A stretch of 64,000 nt of DNA from Cupriavidus sp. EM10 (GTDB taxonomy: Bacteria; Pseudomonadota; Gammaproteobacteria; Burkholderiales; Burkholderiaceae). The stretch is taken from contig NZ_CP076060.1 of NCBI RefSeq assembly GCF_018729255.1, positions 1,922,001 through 1,986,000 on the forward strand, written 5' to 3'. Shown piece by piece: positions 9,675 to 20,345 of this stretch. The translations under genes and the position numbers were made by a program. The notes below the pieces were generated by a model. The model was not told the origin of the DNA, searched no databases, and saw nothing but the letters and a program-made list of their open reading frames with translations. Each line of letters begins with the position of its first letter. Positions within the stretch are counted from its first letter, which is position 1.

Positions 9675-11212
9675 TCAACCTTCCGGCACCGGCCGCGGGC
9701 GAATTCGCCATGCGGCCAGTATCGCCGTGGCGATCACGATGCCCACCGCCAGAAACGTTTCATCGAAGGCCTGGATGCGCGCGGCTTGCGCCGCCGCGTC
9801 GCCACCCTTGCCCAGCACCGCGCCGTGCTCGGCCAGGCGCCATTGCAGGCCCACGCCGGCCAGGCTCACGCCGATCGCCCCGCCCAGTTGCCGCAGGAAG
9901 TTGATGCAGCTCGACCCCTGCGGAATCATCGAGAAATCGACGCCGCGCATCGATCCCAGCGTCAGCGACGGCAGGATGCACCCCAGCCCGATGCGGCCGA
10001 TCACCGCGTACAGCACCAGCAGCACATACGGCGTGCCCGCCGAGCCGGTGGCCATCAGCAGGAACGAGCCCGCCAGCAGCGCCAGGCCGAAAGACACCTG
10101 GCGGTGCGGCAAGATGCGGCTGGTCAGCCGCCCCGCCACGGCGATCGTCACGGCCAGCGCGATGCCGGCCGGCATCAGCACCAGACCCGCCGCCGACGGC
10201 GTATAGGCCAGCGCCATCTGCATGTAGACCGGCAGCAGATAAGTGGACCCGAACAGGCCCGCGCCATAGATGAAGGCCACCACGGCCCCGGCCGAGAACT
10301 GGCGATAGCTGTACAGCCGCATGTCCATGAGCGGGTCCGGCGCGCGCAGTTGCCAGGCGACGAACGCCGCCAGCATCAGCACGCCGAACAGGGCCAGCCC
10401 GAGGCCTTCGCCCACGCTGGTGCGCATTTCCACCAGCCCGTTGAGCAGGCTCACCGTGGCCACGCCCACCAGCGCCAGGCCGCGCCAGTCCAGCGGCTTG
10501 CGCTCGCCCATCATCGCCGAATCCACGGCCATGTAGCGCCGCGCCATCCACCAGCCGGCCAGCGTCAGCGGCACCACCACGAAGAAGATGGAGCGCCAGC
10601 CGAACAGCTGGACCAGGAACCCGCCCACGCTCGGCCCGATGGCCGGCGCCAGCACCACGCCAAACCCGAACAGCGACAGCGCCTTGCCCTGCTCGCGCTC
10701 GTCGAACACGCGCAGGATGAAGATATTGGGCAGTGGCTGCAGGATGCCGGCGGCGATGCCCTCGGCCACGCGCATGGCCAGCATCACGCCAAATGCGGGC
10801 GAGAATCCGCCGATCAGCCCGCCGCAACCCAGCAGCATCAGCGTGCCGATGAACGTGCGGCGCAGGCCGTAGCGGTTGAGCAGCCACGGGGTAAGCAGCA
10901 TCGACAGCGTCATGGCGATCATGAAGCTGGCGGCCACCCATTGGGCGCGCTCCTGGCCCAGCGAAAATGCCGGCTCAGGTCCGGAATGGCGACGTTGACG
11001 ATGGTCGACGAGACGATCGACGACATCGTGCCCAGCATCAGCGTGACCAGGATCAGCCAGCGCAGGCGGTCGCCATGGCGGGCGCGCAGGTCGGCCCGCG
11101 TGGGGCCGCCGCGACGGCCCGGCGGCGGGTCCGGCTCTCCCGGTCCGCCAGCGCCTCCTCCGTGGGCATCCCCGCTGCCGGTACGTGCCGGCGCAGTGGA
11201 TGGGCGGCTCAC
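9675..11212 (-). CDS. DHA2-type MFS multidrug exporter, frame broken by one missing base
   Basis: Proton-driven drug exporter of the 14-transmembrane EmrB/QacA class. It has an early STIVNVAIPDLSRHF segment, ERAQWVAASFMIAMTLSMLL, the motif RYGLRRTFIG, and GVVLAPAIGPSVGGFLVQLFGWRSIF, which includes motif C. The N-terminal part (11212 to about 10967) and the rest are in different frames. Adding one T to the AAAA run at 10964-10967 (read on the minus strand) gives SRHFSLGQERAQWV and a 512-residue protein. The first 50 residues are a proline- and glycine-rich tail. ATG at 11212 overlaps the stop of the upstream SRPBCC gene. Confidence 0.88.
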
Positions 11213-11679
11213 CCGAGCTGCCCTGTCGTGGCGATTTCCCGAATCTTGCGGACCGTATCGAGGTCGGCCTCGTGATAGGCGGATTTGACGATTTCCGCGT
11301 AGCGGTCGTCGCCGCTGGCGTCAACGTTTGGCATGGTGGTCTGGTAGATGAAGCGGACCAGCAGCGCGCCGGGCGTGGGCGTCTCGATGATCATTTCCAG
11401 CGTGCCGCCGGCGTGCTCGGCGGTCGGCGCCGATTCATAGCGCACCGCGCGGCGCGGTTCGTACACCACCTTGTCGCGCACGCTGGCCTTGCCGAAATGC
11501 AGCACGCGTTCGATCCAGCCGTCGCCCCGCGCGACGATGTCGGCGCCATCCAGCCCCAGCATGAACAGCTCCGGCGATTCCGCCCGCAGCACCAGGCCCT
11601 GCCAGAGCTGGTCCGCCGTCAGCGGCTCCAGCGTCGGGTTGCCTGGGTCATTGATTTCCACCAGGTGTTCGAAGCGCAA
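11209..11679 (-). CDS. SRPBCC (START-like) family protein
   Basis: Predicted 156-residue soluble protein resembling the DUF1857/AtaL-like branch of the START superfamily: LRFEHLVEINDPGNPTLEPLT, LWQGLVLRAESPELF, and a C-terminal helix with YAEIVKSAYHEADLDTVRKI. Such proteins bind hydrophobic ligands, but the ligand here is unknown. The start is inferred as TTG at 11679, because homologous-looking sequence begins there and the codons before it are not protein-like. Its stop overlaps the start of the MFS exporter, so the two are translated together. Confidence 0.7.
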   Translation of the reverse strand: MRFEHLVEINDPGNPTLEPLTADQLWQGLVLRAESPELFMLGLDGADIVARGDGWIERVLHFGKASVRDKVVYEPRRAVRYESAPTAEHAGGTLEMIIETPTPGALLVRFIYQTTMPNVDASGDDRYAEIVKSAYHEADLDTVRKIREIATTGQLG

Positions 11680-11900
11680 CTTGAATCTCCATATCGTAGA
11701 TTTCCGTATTATGGGGCCTCCCACGCGCCGCTGTCCGCCCGCACGCCCACCCGGCCGGGGTGGCGGCCTGCGCATCACTCCTGACAGCTGGTGTCAGGAG
11801 CCCGGGCGCACAATGCTCGCCCGGTGTTCAGGAGTGCGTCAGGAGCCGTCAGGAGCGGCCGCCTGGCGCCGCGCATCGGGAGAACGCTCAGGAGGCAGGC

Positions 11901-12380
11901 ATGGAGTTGTTGATCAACATCGACGTCGATGACCTCGAACGCGGCATCGGCTTCTATGAGGCGGGACTCGGATTGCGGCTCAACCGCAAGCTGTTCGACG
12001 GCACGGTGGCCGAGCTGCACGGCGCCTGCGCGCCGGTGTACCTGCTGGCCAAGGCGCCCGGCACGGTGGCCACCACCCGGGCCGACACACGGCGCGACTA
12101 CGTCCGCCACTGGACCCCGGTGCACCTGGATTTCGTGGTCGAATCGCTGGAACCGGCCATCGAGCGGGCGCTCAGCGCCGGCGCGGAAATCGAGGACTGG
12201 CCAAGGGAGTTCGACTGGGGCCGCCAGGCAATGCTGTCCGACCCGTTCGGGCACGGGCTGTGTTTTATTGAATGGAAGGGGAAGGGTACGGGGCGCAGGG
12301 CGGCGCCTGAGGGGGAAGCGGCCTTATTCCCGCGATGGGCGGCTCCCCTCTCCCGCCAGGCGGGAGAGGGTTGGGGGTGA
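11901..12380 (+). CDS. VOC (glyoxalase/bleomycin-resistance fold) family protein
   Basis: A vicinal-oxygen-chelate domain: MELLINIDVDDLERGIGFYEAGLGL at the start, then WTPVHLDFVVESLEPAIERAL and DPFGHGLCFIEWKGKG. Metal ligands would be in VHLDF and the final FIEW strand. A strong ribosome binding site, AGGAGG, precedes the ATG at 11901. As written, the last 30 or so residues are translated from the repeat at 12342-12465 and are not domain sequence. One extra G in the GGG run at 12284-12286 would give a stop at 12310 just after the domain, so a missing base is plausible here too. The substrate is unknown. Confidence 0.8.
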   Translation: MELLINIDVDDLERGIGFYEAGLGLRLNRKLFDGTVAELHGACAPVYLLAKAPGTVATTRADTRRDYVRHWTPVHLDFVVESLEPAIERALSAGAEIEDWPREFDWGRQAMLSDPFGHGLCFIEWKGKGTGRRAAPEGEAALFPRWAAPLSRQAGEGWG

Positions 12381-12465
12381 GGGCTGGGGGTTCAAACTGG
12401 CACTAGTCGCAATTTGAACCGCCTGCCCTCACCCCTGCCCCTCTCCCAGAGGGAGAGGGGAAAAC
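12342..12465. repeat. Composite palindromic intergenic element, copy 2
   Basis: Same plan as the element at 275-402: outer hairpins CCCTCTCCCGCC/GGCGGGAGAGGG at 12346-12370 and CCCTCTCCC/GGGAGAGGG at 12438-12460. The next arms are GGTGAGGG and CCCTCACC, and the inner arms are GGTTCAAA at 12389-12396 and TTTGAACC at 12413-12420. It lies between the convergent VOC gene and aceB. Confidence 0.82.
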
Positions 12466-12499
12466 CAGAGGTCGGTTAAGACGGCCTCAGACGACGGCC

Positions 12500-14083
12500 T
12501 CAAACTTCCTCGTACAGCGGCAGCGTCAGGAATTCGGCGAAGTCTTCCGACGTCGACATTTCCTCGAAGATCTTGGCGGCGCGGTCGTAGGTGGCTCCGC
12601 CACCGACCACTTCCTTGACCTTGGCCAGTTCTTCCGGGATCAGCGCGCGCACCAGCTCGGCGGTGACCTTGCGGCCGTCTTCCAGCTTGCCCTTCGGCGA
12701 GCGGATCCACTGCCAGACCTGCGAACGCGAGATCTCGGCCGTGGCGGCGTCTTCCATCAGGTTGTGGATCGGCACGCAGCCGTTGCCGGCCAGCCAGGCG
12801 CCCAGGTAGTGGATGCCCACGTTGATGTTCATGCGCAGGCCGTGTTCGGTGATCGGCGTTTCCGGCTGGAAGTTCAGCAGGTCGGCGCCCTTCACTTCCA
12901 CGTCCATGCGCTGCTTCTCGAACTGGTTGGGCTTGTCGCCCAGCACGGCCACGAATTCCTTCATCGCCGGCTCGACCAGGCCCGGGTGGGCCACCCAGCC
13001 GCCGTCGTAGCCGTCGGTGGCGTCGCGACGCTTGTCGCTGATGATGCCTTCCATGGCCACGGCGTTCTTTTCCGGATCGTTCTTGATCGGGATCAGTGCG
13101 CTCATGCCGCCGATGGCCGGCGCGCCGCGCTTGTGGCACGTCTTCAGCAGCAGCAGTGCGTACGAACGCATGAACGGCGCGGTCATCGTCACCTTGGCGC
13201 GGTCCGCCAGGCAGAAGTTCTTGTCCACCTTGAACTTCTTGATGCACGAGAAGATGTAGTCCCAGCGGCCGGCATTCAGGCCAGCGCTGTGATCGCGCAG
13301 TTCATACAGGATTTCCTCCATTTCGAACGCGGCCAGGATCGTCTCGATCAGCACCGTGGCCTTGATCGTGCCTTGCGGCAGGCCCACTTCGTTCTGGGCC
13401 ATCACGAAGATTTCGTTCCACAGGCGCGCTTCGAGATGGCTTTCCATCTTCGGCAGGTAGAAGAACGGGCCGTCGCCGCGGGCGATCTGTTCGCGGCCGT
13501 TGTGGTACAGGAACAGCGCGAAGTCGAAGATGCCGCCCGACACGCGCTTGCCGTCGATCGTGACGTGCTTTTCGTCCAGGTGCCAGCCGCGCGGACGCAC
13601 CTGCAGCGTGGCGATCTTGTCGTTCAGCTTGTAGTGCTTGCCGTTGCTGTCCAGCGTCAGCGTGCGGCGCACGGCGGCCTTCAGGTTCACCTGACCCTGC
13701 ATCTGGTTGTGCCAGTTCGGGGTGTTGGAGTCCTCGAAGTCGGTCATGTAGCTGTCAGCGCCCGAATTGAAGGCGTTGATGACCATCTTGGCCTCGACCG
13801 GGCCGGTGATTTCCACGCGGCGGCATTCCAGTGCCTTGGGCACCGGGGCAACCTTCCAGTCGCCTTCGCGCACGTTCTTCGTTTCCGGCAGGAAATCGGG
13901 GATCTCGCCGGCGTCCAGGCGCTTGGTGCGCTCCACGCGGGCGGCCAGCAGTTCCTGGCGGCGCGGTTCGAAGGCGCGGTGCAGCTTGTCGACCAGGGCC
14001 AGGGCTTCCGGCGTGAGGATGTCTTCGTATGCCGGCAGGATCTCGCCGGTAATCTTCATGCCCGCGGGCAGCGTGATAGCCAT
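12500..14083 (-). CDS. aceB: Malate synthase A
   Basis: Second enzyme of the glyoxylate shunt: condenses glyoxylate with acetyl-CoA to malate. The 527 residues match malate synthase A along their length, including SYMTDFEDSNTPNWHNQ, TATLQVRPRGWHLDEKH-like sequence (here IATLQVRPRGWHLDEKH), KMESHLEARLWN, and the C-terminal GNGCVPIHNLMEDAATAEISR. ATG at 14083 was chosen because AGGAGAAG lies upstream and MAITLPAGMKI is the usual start. The partner isocitrate lyase is 2.7 kb upstream on the same strand, separated by a HAD gene, a LysR regulator and a stress protein. Confidence 0.97.
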   Translation of the reverse strand: MAITLPAGMKITGEILPAYEDILTPEALALVDKLHRAFEPRRQELLAARVERTKRLDAGEIPDFLPETKNVREGDWKVAPVPKALECRRVEITGPVEAKMVINAFNSGADSYMTDFEDSNTPNWHNQMQGQVNLKAAVRRTLTLDSNGKHYKLNDKIATLQVRPRGWHLDEKHVTIDGKRVSGGIFDFALFLYHNGREQIARGDGPFFYLPKMESHLEARLWNEIFVMAQNEVGLPQGTIKATVLIETILAAFEMEEILYELRDHSAGLNAGRWDYIFSCIKKFKVDKNFCLADRAKVTMTAPFMRSYALLLLKTCHKRGAPAIGGMSALIPIKNDPEKNAVAMEGIISDKRRDATDGYDGGWVAHPGLVEPAMKEFVAVLGDKPNQFEKQRMDVEVKGADLLNFQPETPITEHGLRMNINVGIHYLGAWLAGNGCVPIHNLMEDAATAEISRSQVWQWIRSPKGKLEDGRKVTAELVRALIPEELAKVKEVVGGGATYDRAAKIFEEMSTSEDFAEFLTLPLYEEV

Positions 14084-14129
14084 CAGTCTTCTCCTGTAGG
14101 TGCGATGGTGTATTAAGGGGCCCTGCCTG

Positions 14130-14831
14130 TCAGACCGTTGCGCCCGAGGCGGCAACGAAGGCAAGCAGGTCGTTCATATCGTGCCCGGTGCCGGTGGGCG
14201 CCACGTCCAGGCGCTCCGCCGGATGGCCGGCACGGTTGATCCAGTAGGTGGTGTAGCCAAACCACGTCGCGCCGCAGGCGTCCCAGCAGTTCGACGAGAC
14301 AAAGAGGATCTCGCCGGCTGGCAGGTCGAAGGCCTTGGGGCCCAGCGCATAGGCGGCCGGCGCGGTCTTGTACTGCTTCACGGCATCCACCGACAGCACG
14401 TGGTCGAACAACCCGTGCATGCCGGCGCTCTTGACCGCGATATCGAGCATCTCCGGGTTGCCGTTGGACAGGATGCCCAGCGGCAGGCCGGCGCGGCGCA
14501 GCCGCTTGAGCGCCGCCAGGTTCTCCGGGAACGCCGACAGGCACGCATATTCCTTCAGCAACTGCGCCTGCGCGGTGTCATCGAGCTTCAGCCCCAGGCG
14601 GTCGGCGGCATAGCGCAGCGCATCGATCGTGATGTCCCAGAACGGCTTGTAGCGTGCCCCGTCCGGTGAGGCCAGCGAACGCAGCCGGGTGTAGTCGATC
14701 TGCCGCTCGCGCCAGAGCAGGGCCAGCGCCTCGCCCTTGCCCGGGAACAGCTGCTCGGCGCGCGCCGTGACGGAATACACGTCGAACAGCGTGCCGTAAG
14801 CATCGAAGACTACCGCGCGGATTTTGTTCAT
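14130..14831 (-). CDS. Haloacid dehalogenase type II-like hydrolase
   Basis: HAD-superfamily hydrolase of 233 residues. Motif I VVFDAYGTLFD carries the nucleophile aspartate D10. Motif II is GILSNGN. The lysine is in VKQYKTAP, and motif III is FVSSNCWDACGATWFG. This set is that of L-2-haloacid dehalogenases, which hydrolyse 2-haloalkanoic acids, although many genomic members have other substrates. It sits 46 bases before aceB on the same strand and may be co-transcribed with it, and is divergent from the LysR gene at 14999. Confidence 0.88.
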   Translation of the reverse strand: MNKIRAVVFDAYGTLFDVYSVTARAEQLFPGKGEALALLWRERQIDYTRLRSLASPDGARYKPFWDITIDALRYAADRLGLKLDDTAQAQLLKEYACLSAFPENLAALKRLRRAGLPLGILSNGNPEMLDIAVKSAGMHGLFDHVLSVDAVKQYKTAPAAYALGPKAFDLPAGEILFVSSNCWDACGATWFGYTTYWINRAGHPAERLDVAPTGTGHDMNDLLAFVAASGATV

Positions 14832-14998
14832 CTGTCAAAACGCCAGGGACTGAATGGACCTGTACACGATTGAATGCATGGAATTCTAGTGTTGCGCTGC
14901 AGTGCGGCAAATAGGCTCGCTGTCACTTGATCTTTTACTTTTGCACTACTAATCTTGGCCATCCCCATCAAGACTCGTGTACAACCGAGCTAACTTTC

Positions 14999-15955
14999 GT
15001 GGACCACTTCAAGCAGCTGGAGACTTTTGTATCGGTAGCGTCACGTGGCAGCCTCTCCGCTGCCGCGGCCGCCGAAGGCGTCGCGCCGGCCATCATCGGC
15101 CGCCGCATCGACGCCCTGGAAGAACGGCTCGGCGTCAAGCTGCTGGTGCGCACCACCCGCAAGATCACCTTGACGTTCGAGGGCTCCGCCTTCCTGGAAG
15201 ACTGCCAGCGCATCCTCAACGATCTCCACAATGCCGAAGCCAGCGTCTCCGCCGGCGGGGTCAAGGCCAGCGGCCACCTGCGGATCACCGCCCCGGCCGG
15301 CTTCGGCCGCAAGCACGTGGCGCCGCTGGTGCCGCTGTTCATCGAATCGCACCCCGACGTCACGCTAACGCTCGACCTGTCAGACCGCGTGGTCGACCTG
15401 GTCAACGAAGGCTTCGACTGCGCAATCCGCCTCGGCGACCTGCCCGATTCGAGCCTGGTGTCGATCCGCCTGGCCGAAAACCGCCGCGTGGTCGTGGCCT
15501 CGCCCGAATACCTGGCGCGCGCCGGCACCCCCGCCCTGCCCGAGGACCTGGCCCGCCACAACTGCCTGCACTTCGGCGCCAGCGCCAACGTGCAGCGCGG
15601 CTGGGTGTTCCAGCAGGATGGCCGCGCCGTCACCGTCAAGGTGGGCGGCAACATGGAGTGCACCGACGGTGCCGTGCTCCACGCCTGGTGCCTGCAGGGC
15701 CACGGCCTGGCCTGGCGGTCCTGGTGGGAAGTCGGCCAGGAAATCGTCAGCGGCCGCCTCGTGACCGTGCTCGACGAATTCCAGGCGCCGCCCATCGGCA
15801 TTCACGCCGTCTTTCCCCAGCGCAAGCACCTGCCCCTGCGCGTACGACTGTTCATCGACCATCTCAAGAACACCTACGGCAATCCGGCCTACTGGCGCCG
15901 TGCGGAACAGGCGCCCAGCAGCGCCGCCGCCGAAGTCCACGCCGTCGTGGCATAA
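14999..15955 (+). CDS. LysR-family transcriptional regulator
   Basis: 318-residue regulator. The N-terminal winged helix-turn-helix is FKQLETFVSVASRGSLSAAAAAEGVAPAIIGRRIDALEE. A periplasmic-binding-like effector domain follows (GHLRITAPAGFGRKHVAPL...RLAENRRVVVASPEYL). The GTG at 14999 is preferred because VDHFKQLETF is the usual LysR start; the frame is open further upstream to 14927 without protein-like sequence. Being divergent from the HAD-aceB pair, it is a candidate regulator of that pair. The effector is unknown. Confidence 0.9.
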   Translation: MDHFKQLETFVSVASRGSLSAAAAAEGVAPAIIGRRIDALEERLGVKLLVRTTRKITLTFEGSAFLEDCQRILNDLHNAEASVSAGGVKASGHLRITAPAGFGRKHVAPLVPLFIESHPDVTLTLDLSDRVVDLVNEGFDCAIRLGDLPDSSLVSIRLAENRRVVVASPEYLARAGTPALPEDLARHNCLHFGASANVQRGWVFQQDGRAVTVKVGGNMECTDGAVLHAWCLQGHGLAWRSWWEVGQEIVSGRLVTVLDEFQAPPIGIHAVFPQRKHLPLRVRLFIDHLKNTYGNPAYWRRAEQAPSSAAAEVHAVVA

Positions 15956-16086
15956 GCTCGTCCGTTCGCTGTCAATCGCAGAATCTTGATATTTCACAAT
16001 GACGGACACTGCACACTGACTACAATCGAATCAGACAGGCGCCGCGCTGGCCTGCCCCCGTTCCCACTCGTGAAAGGAGGTCCGGT

Positions 16087-16521
16087 ATGTTCAAGCACAT
16101 CCTGTTGCCCACCGACGGTTCGGAGCTGTCCAAGAAGGCCATAGACGGCGGCCTGGAACTGGCCAAGGTCATCAATGCCCGCGTCACGGCTTACGTCTGT
16201 CTTGAGGAATATCCGTATACGCCCTTCAGCGAGATCGTGGTCGAGGCCCCGCAGGCATTCAAGGAACGCATCGAGAACCAGGCCAGGCTGTACCTGAAGG
16301 AAATCGAGAGCGCCGCCGTGGCCGCCGGGCTGCCGTTCGACGCCGACATGACCACCTTCGCCGTGCCCTACCTGGGCATCATCGACGCGGCGGAACGCCA
16401 TGGTTGCGACGTAATCTTCATGGCCTCGCACGGCCGACGCGGCCTGTCTGGCCTGCTGCTCGGCAGCGAAACGCAGAAGGTGCTCACGCATACGGATATA
16501 CCTGTGATCGTGTATCGGTAG
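16087..16521 (+). CDS. Universal stress protein (UspA family)
   Basis: 144-residue Usp domain. It starts MFKHILLPTDGSELSKKAI, and near the C-terminus carries the nucleotide-binding pattern GRRGLSGLLLGSETQKV followed by PVIVYR, so an ATP-binding type is likely. A very strong ribosome binding site, AAAGGAGG, precedes the ATG. It lies between the LysR regulator and the convergent aceA gene. Confidence 0.94.
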   Translation: MFKHILLPTDGSELSKKAIDGGLELAKVINARVTAYVCLEEYPYTPFSEIVVEAPQAFKERIENQARLYLKEIESAAVAAGLPFDADMTTFAVPYLGIIDAAERHGCDVIFMASHGRRGLSGLLLGSETQKVLTHTDIPVIVYR

Positions 16522-16531
16522 GCACTAGCAA

Positions 16532-16637
16532 GCACTAGCAAAACGATTCTGGCGTCGTTGCGCGGCCTTGCCGTACCACTTGTACTGTCTGCGGCCGCGC
16601 GCCTAGCCAGAACCGCTGCGCTTCGTTTTGCTAGCGC
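16532..16637. repeat. Nested palindromic intergenic repeat
   Basis: Outer arms are GCACTAGCAAAACG (16532-16545) and CGTTTTGCTAGCGC (16624-16637). Within them are TTCTGGC/GCCAGAA, then GCGCGGCC/GGCCGCGC around a GTAC...GTAC centre. The left outer arm is duplicated in part (GCACTAGCA occurs at 16522-16530 and 16532-16540). It separates convergent usp and aceA. Confidence 0.75.
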
Positions 16638-16658
16638 CCTTGAGATCTGTGGTCCTTC

Positions 16659-16691
16659 AAAAAAGCCGCGCCGTGGGTCTCACGGCGCGGA
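16659..16691 (-). terminator. Rho-independent terminator of aceA
   Basis: Read on the minus strand, stem CCGCGCCGTGAG / CCCACGGCGCGG is followed by TTTTTT. It begins 68 bases after the aceA stop. Confidence 0.88.
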
Positions 16692-16758
16692 GCCAAACTG
16701 ACGGCGCGATGGTCGCGCGCCGTCCCCGAATCCCCTTTCCTCTCTCCTGTCAGAAGGC

Positions 16759-18054
<1,296 letters not shown>

Positions 18055-18339
18055 GTGCACTCTCCTGTAACGATTTCGAGATGGCATGGAAATCGGTGAC
18101 AGCTACCGGACCGGCGACGCTGTGTTGTCGGCGTCTCAGGTCATGTGTCTTATATAAGAGTGTAGGGAAGCTTCCCGCGTTGCAACAAGCGCCAATGGGC
18201 ACCAGCGCACGGATTTTAATCCATATGAATCAATGCGTTAGCACCATCTTCCCACCATGCGGCACGAAATCTTTCATGATGAGAAACGACGGCGGCCTCC
18301 GCCCGTTCATATTTTTGCGCACCAAAACATCATTCCGCA

Positions 18340-19307
18340 TCATGAAATTTTGGCAGCCTCCGGGTTCACACGCGCCCCCGCCAGTGCGGGTGACGCGGCA
18401 GCACCATCGAGATGGTCGACAAACTCGCGAACCATCGCGGCCATACGCTGCGGGTGCGACAGCGGCAGCCAGTGGTGCGCATCGATCTGGCGGCGCCACA
18501 GCCGGTCCACCCAGCGGCCGAGGTCTTCGGTCACGGCCGGCCGTACGTAGCGGTCGCGCGTCGGCACGATGACCTGCACGGGCGCATGGGCCCGGCGTTC
18601 GCGCGGCGCGTGCAGCCGGGCGCGGATATTGGCGCGATACAGGCGCAGCCCATGGATGCCATCGGCGGTCTGCGTAGGATTGGCCGGCACATGCAGCCCC
18701 TCGGTGCGGCGCAGCCAGAGCGGCCAGCCGCGTCCGAGCCAGAGCTTCCAGTTCCATTCGGGCAGCCAGGGATATGGAAGAACACGATGTACCAGGACGC
18801 CAGCGCCTGGCGCAGCGTGGCACCCCATTGCTTCAGGCTGCGGCGGCCGCCTGCGCGCAGTGCGCTGGCCGCGTGGTCCAGGCACGGCCCGGAACACGAC
18901 GTAAACGACGCGATGCGGCCATAGAGGCGCGGATCGGTCACGAATTCCCAGCCCTGGATCGATCCCCAGTCATGGCCGACCAGGTGCACGGGCCGCTCGG
19001 GCGATACCGCGTCCACCACCGCGATGAAATCGTCGGCGAGCCGCTCCAGCCGATAGTCGGCCACGTCGGGCGGCGCATCGGACTGCCCTGCCCCGCGCAC
19101 GTCATAGGCGATGACATGGAACCGCGCCGCCAGCGCATGCGCCACGCCGTGCCACACGTCGCTGTTATCGGGATAGCCATGCACCAGCACCACCACCGGA
19201 TGCGCCGGGTCGCCCCAGGCCGAGGCGGCCAGCCGGACGCGGCCGGACTGGACATGGAATCGAAGCGGAGCGCTTGCGGAGCGGTTGGTCGGAGGCGGCA
19301 GGGTCAT
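18340..19307 (-). CDS. Epoxide-hydrolase-like alpha/beta hydrolase, frame broken by one missing base
   Basis: The oxyanion motif is VHGYPDNSDVW. The nucleophile elbow VGHDWGS has aspartate, as in epoxide hydrolases and haloalkane dehalogenases rather than serine esterases. The probable catalytic histidine is in HHWLPLSHP near the C-terminus. The frame breaks near residue 179: one extra base in the GGG run at 18769-18771 changes FFHIPGCPNG to FFHIPWLPEWNWKLW. Translation then continues to a stop at 18340, giving 322 residues. The substrate is unknown. The C-terminal frame alone would lack the nucleophile. Confidence 0.82.
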
Positions 19308-19424
19308 GGGCAGGCACTGAGTTGACAGTGTCGGATGTCATCGCCAGCCATGCTAACGCCGCCGCGTGCCGCGCGATGGCGTTTGAAATGTTTCGTCCGG
19401 GCTTTCGTCGTCAGGCGGCCGGTG

Positions 19425-20276
19425 CTACATCTGCTTGAACAGGTGCGCGTACTGCCTGGCAACCGGCAACGATTCCGGCCGGTCGCGCAGCTTCAGCGAC
19501 AGGCGCCCCAGCGACTGGTTCACGGCGCTGGCCACGCAGTCGATATTGACCACCGTGCCCCGATGGATCTGCCAGAAGCGGTCGGGGTCCAGCTGCTGGG
19601 TCAGCTCGCGCAGGCTGGTGCGGATCAGCGCCTCGCCGCCGACGGACACCACGTTCACGTATTTGTCGGTGGCTTCCAGGTACACCACTTCGTCGACCGG
19701 GATGATGCGCACTTCCTGGCCTACCAGCGCCTTGATGAAGCGCAGGTAGTGGCCGCGCGCAGCGGCGGCGGGCTGCTCGAGCGATTCCAGCCGCTGCAGC
19801 AGTTGCGCCAGGCGGTCGGTATCGACCATGGTGCCGATGTCGGTGGCTTCATCGCGGCCGTCGCCATCGTCATCGCCATCATCCCCGGCCGCCTGGGCGG
19901 CCTTGGCGCTCAGGCGTGCCTTCAGGCGCCCTACCGTGGCCTCCAGCCGCTCGTGCTGCACGGGCTTGAGCACGTAGTCGACCGCCGCGCGCTCGAAGGC
20001 TTCCAGCGCGAACTGGTCGTAGGCGGTGACAAACACCACCAGCGGCGGGCGGTCGAACTCGATCAGTTCGCGCGCCACGTCCATGCCGCTCATGCCCGGC
20101 ATGCGGATGTCGAGGAACGCCACGTCAGGCTGGTGCGAGCGCGCGGCGTCCAGCGCGGCCATGCCGTCGTGCACCACGGACACGATGGTGGCTTCGGGCC
20201 ACAGCGCCTTGAGTTCGGCTTCGAGAACGCGGGCGAGCAGCAGCTCGTCGTCGGCGATCAGCAGGGTCGGAGACAT
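19425..20276 (-). CDS. LytTR-family response regulator
   Basis: The N-terminal receiver domain begins LLIADDELLLARVLE, has phospho-acceptor aspartate in VAFLDIRMPGMSG, and KPVQ as its conserved lysine. A linker rich in aspartate and glycine (around residues 130-142) leads to a C-terminal LytTR DNA-binding domain (VYLEATDKYVNVV, FWQIHRGTVVNID). 283 residues, similar to AlgR/LytR. It lies 69 bases downstream of its histidine kinase gene and probably forms one unit with it. The signal and targets are not indicated by the neighbours. Confidence 0.93.
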   Translation of the reverse strand: MSPTLLIADDELLLARVLEAELKALWPEATIVSVVHDGMAALDAARSHQPDVAFLDIRMPGMSGMDVARELIEFDRPPLVVFVTAYDQFALEAFERAAVDYVLKPVQHERLEATVGRLKARLSAKAAQAAGDDGDDDGDGRDEATDIGTMVDTDRLAQLLQRLESLEQPAAAARGHYLRFIKALVGQEVRIIPVDEVVYLEATDKYVNVVSVGGEALIRTSLRELTQQLDPDRFWQIHRGTVVNIDCVASAVNQSLGRLSLKLRDRPESLPVARQYAHLFKQM

Positions 20277-20345
20277 GGAGGACGGATGTCAGGGACGGAA
20301 TGGTTCGGGGGCATGGCTTGCCCAGGGGGCGCTCAGGTACGTGAT

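Noticed and set aside
9786..11288. 500-codon plus-strand frame opposite the MFS exporter
   Set aside because: H/Q/R-rich shadow with no recognisable domain; the exporter on the other strand is convincing.
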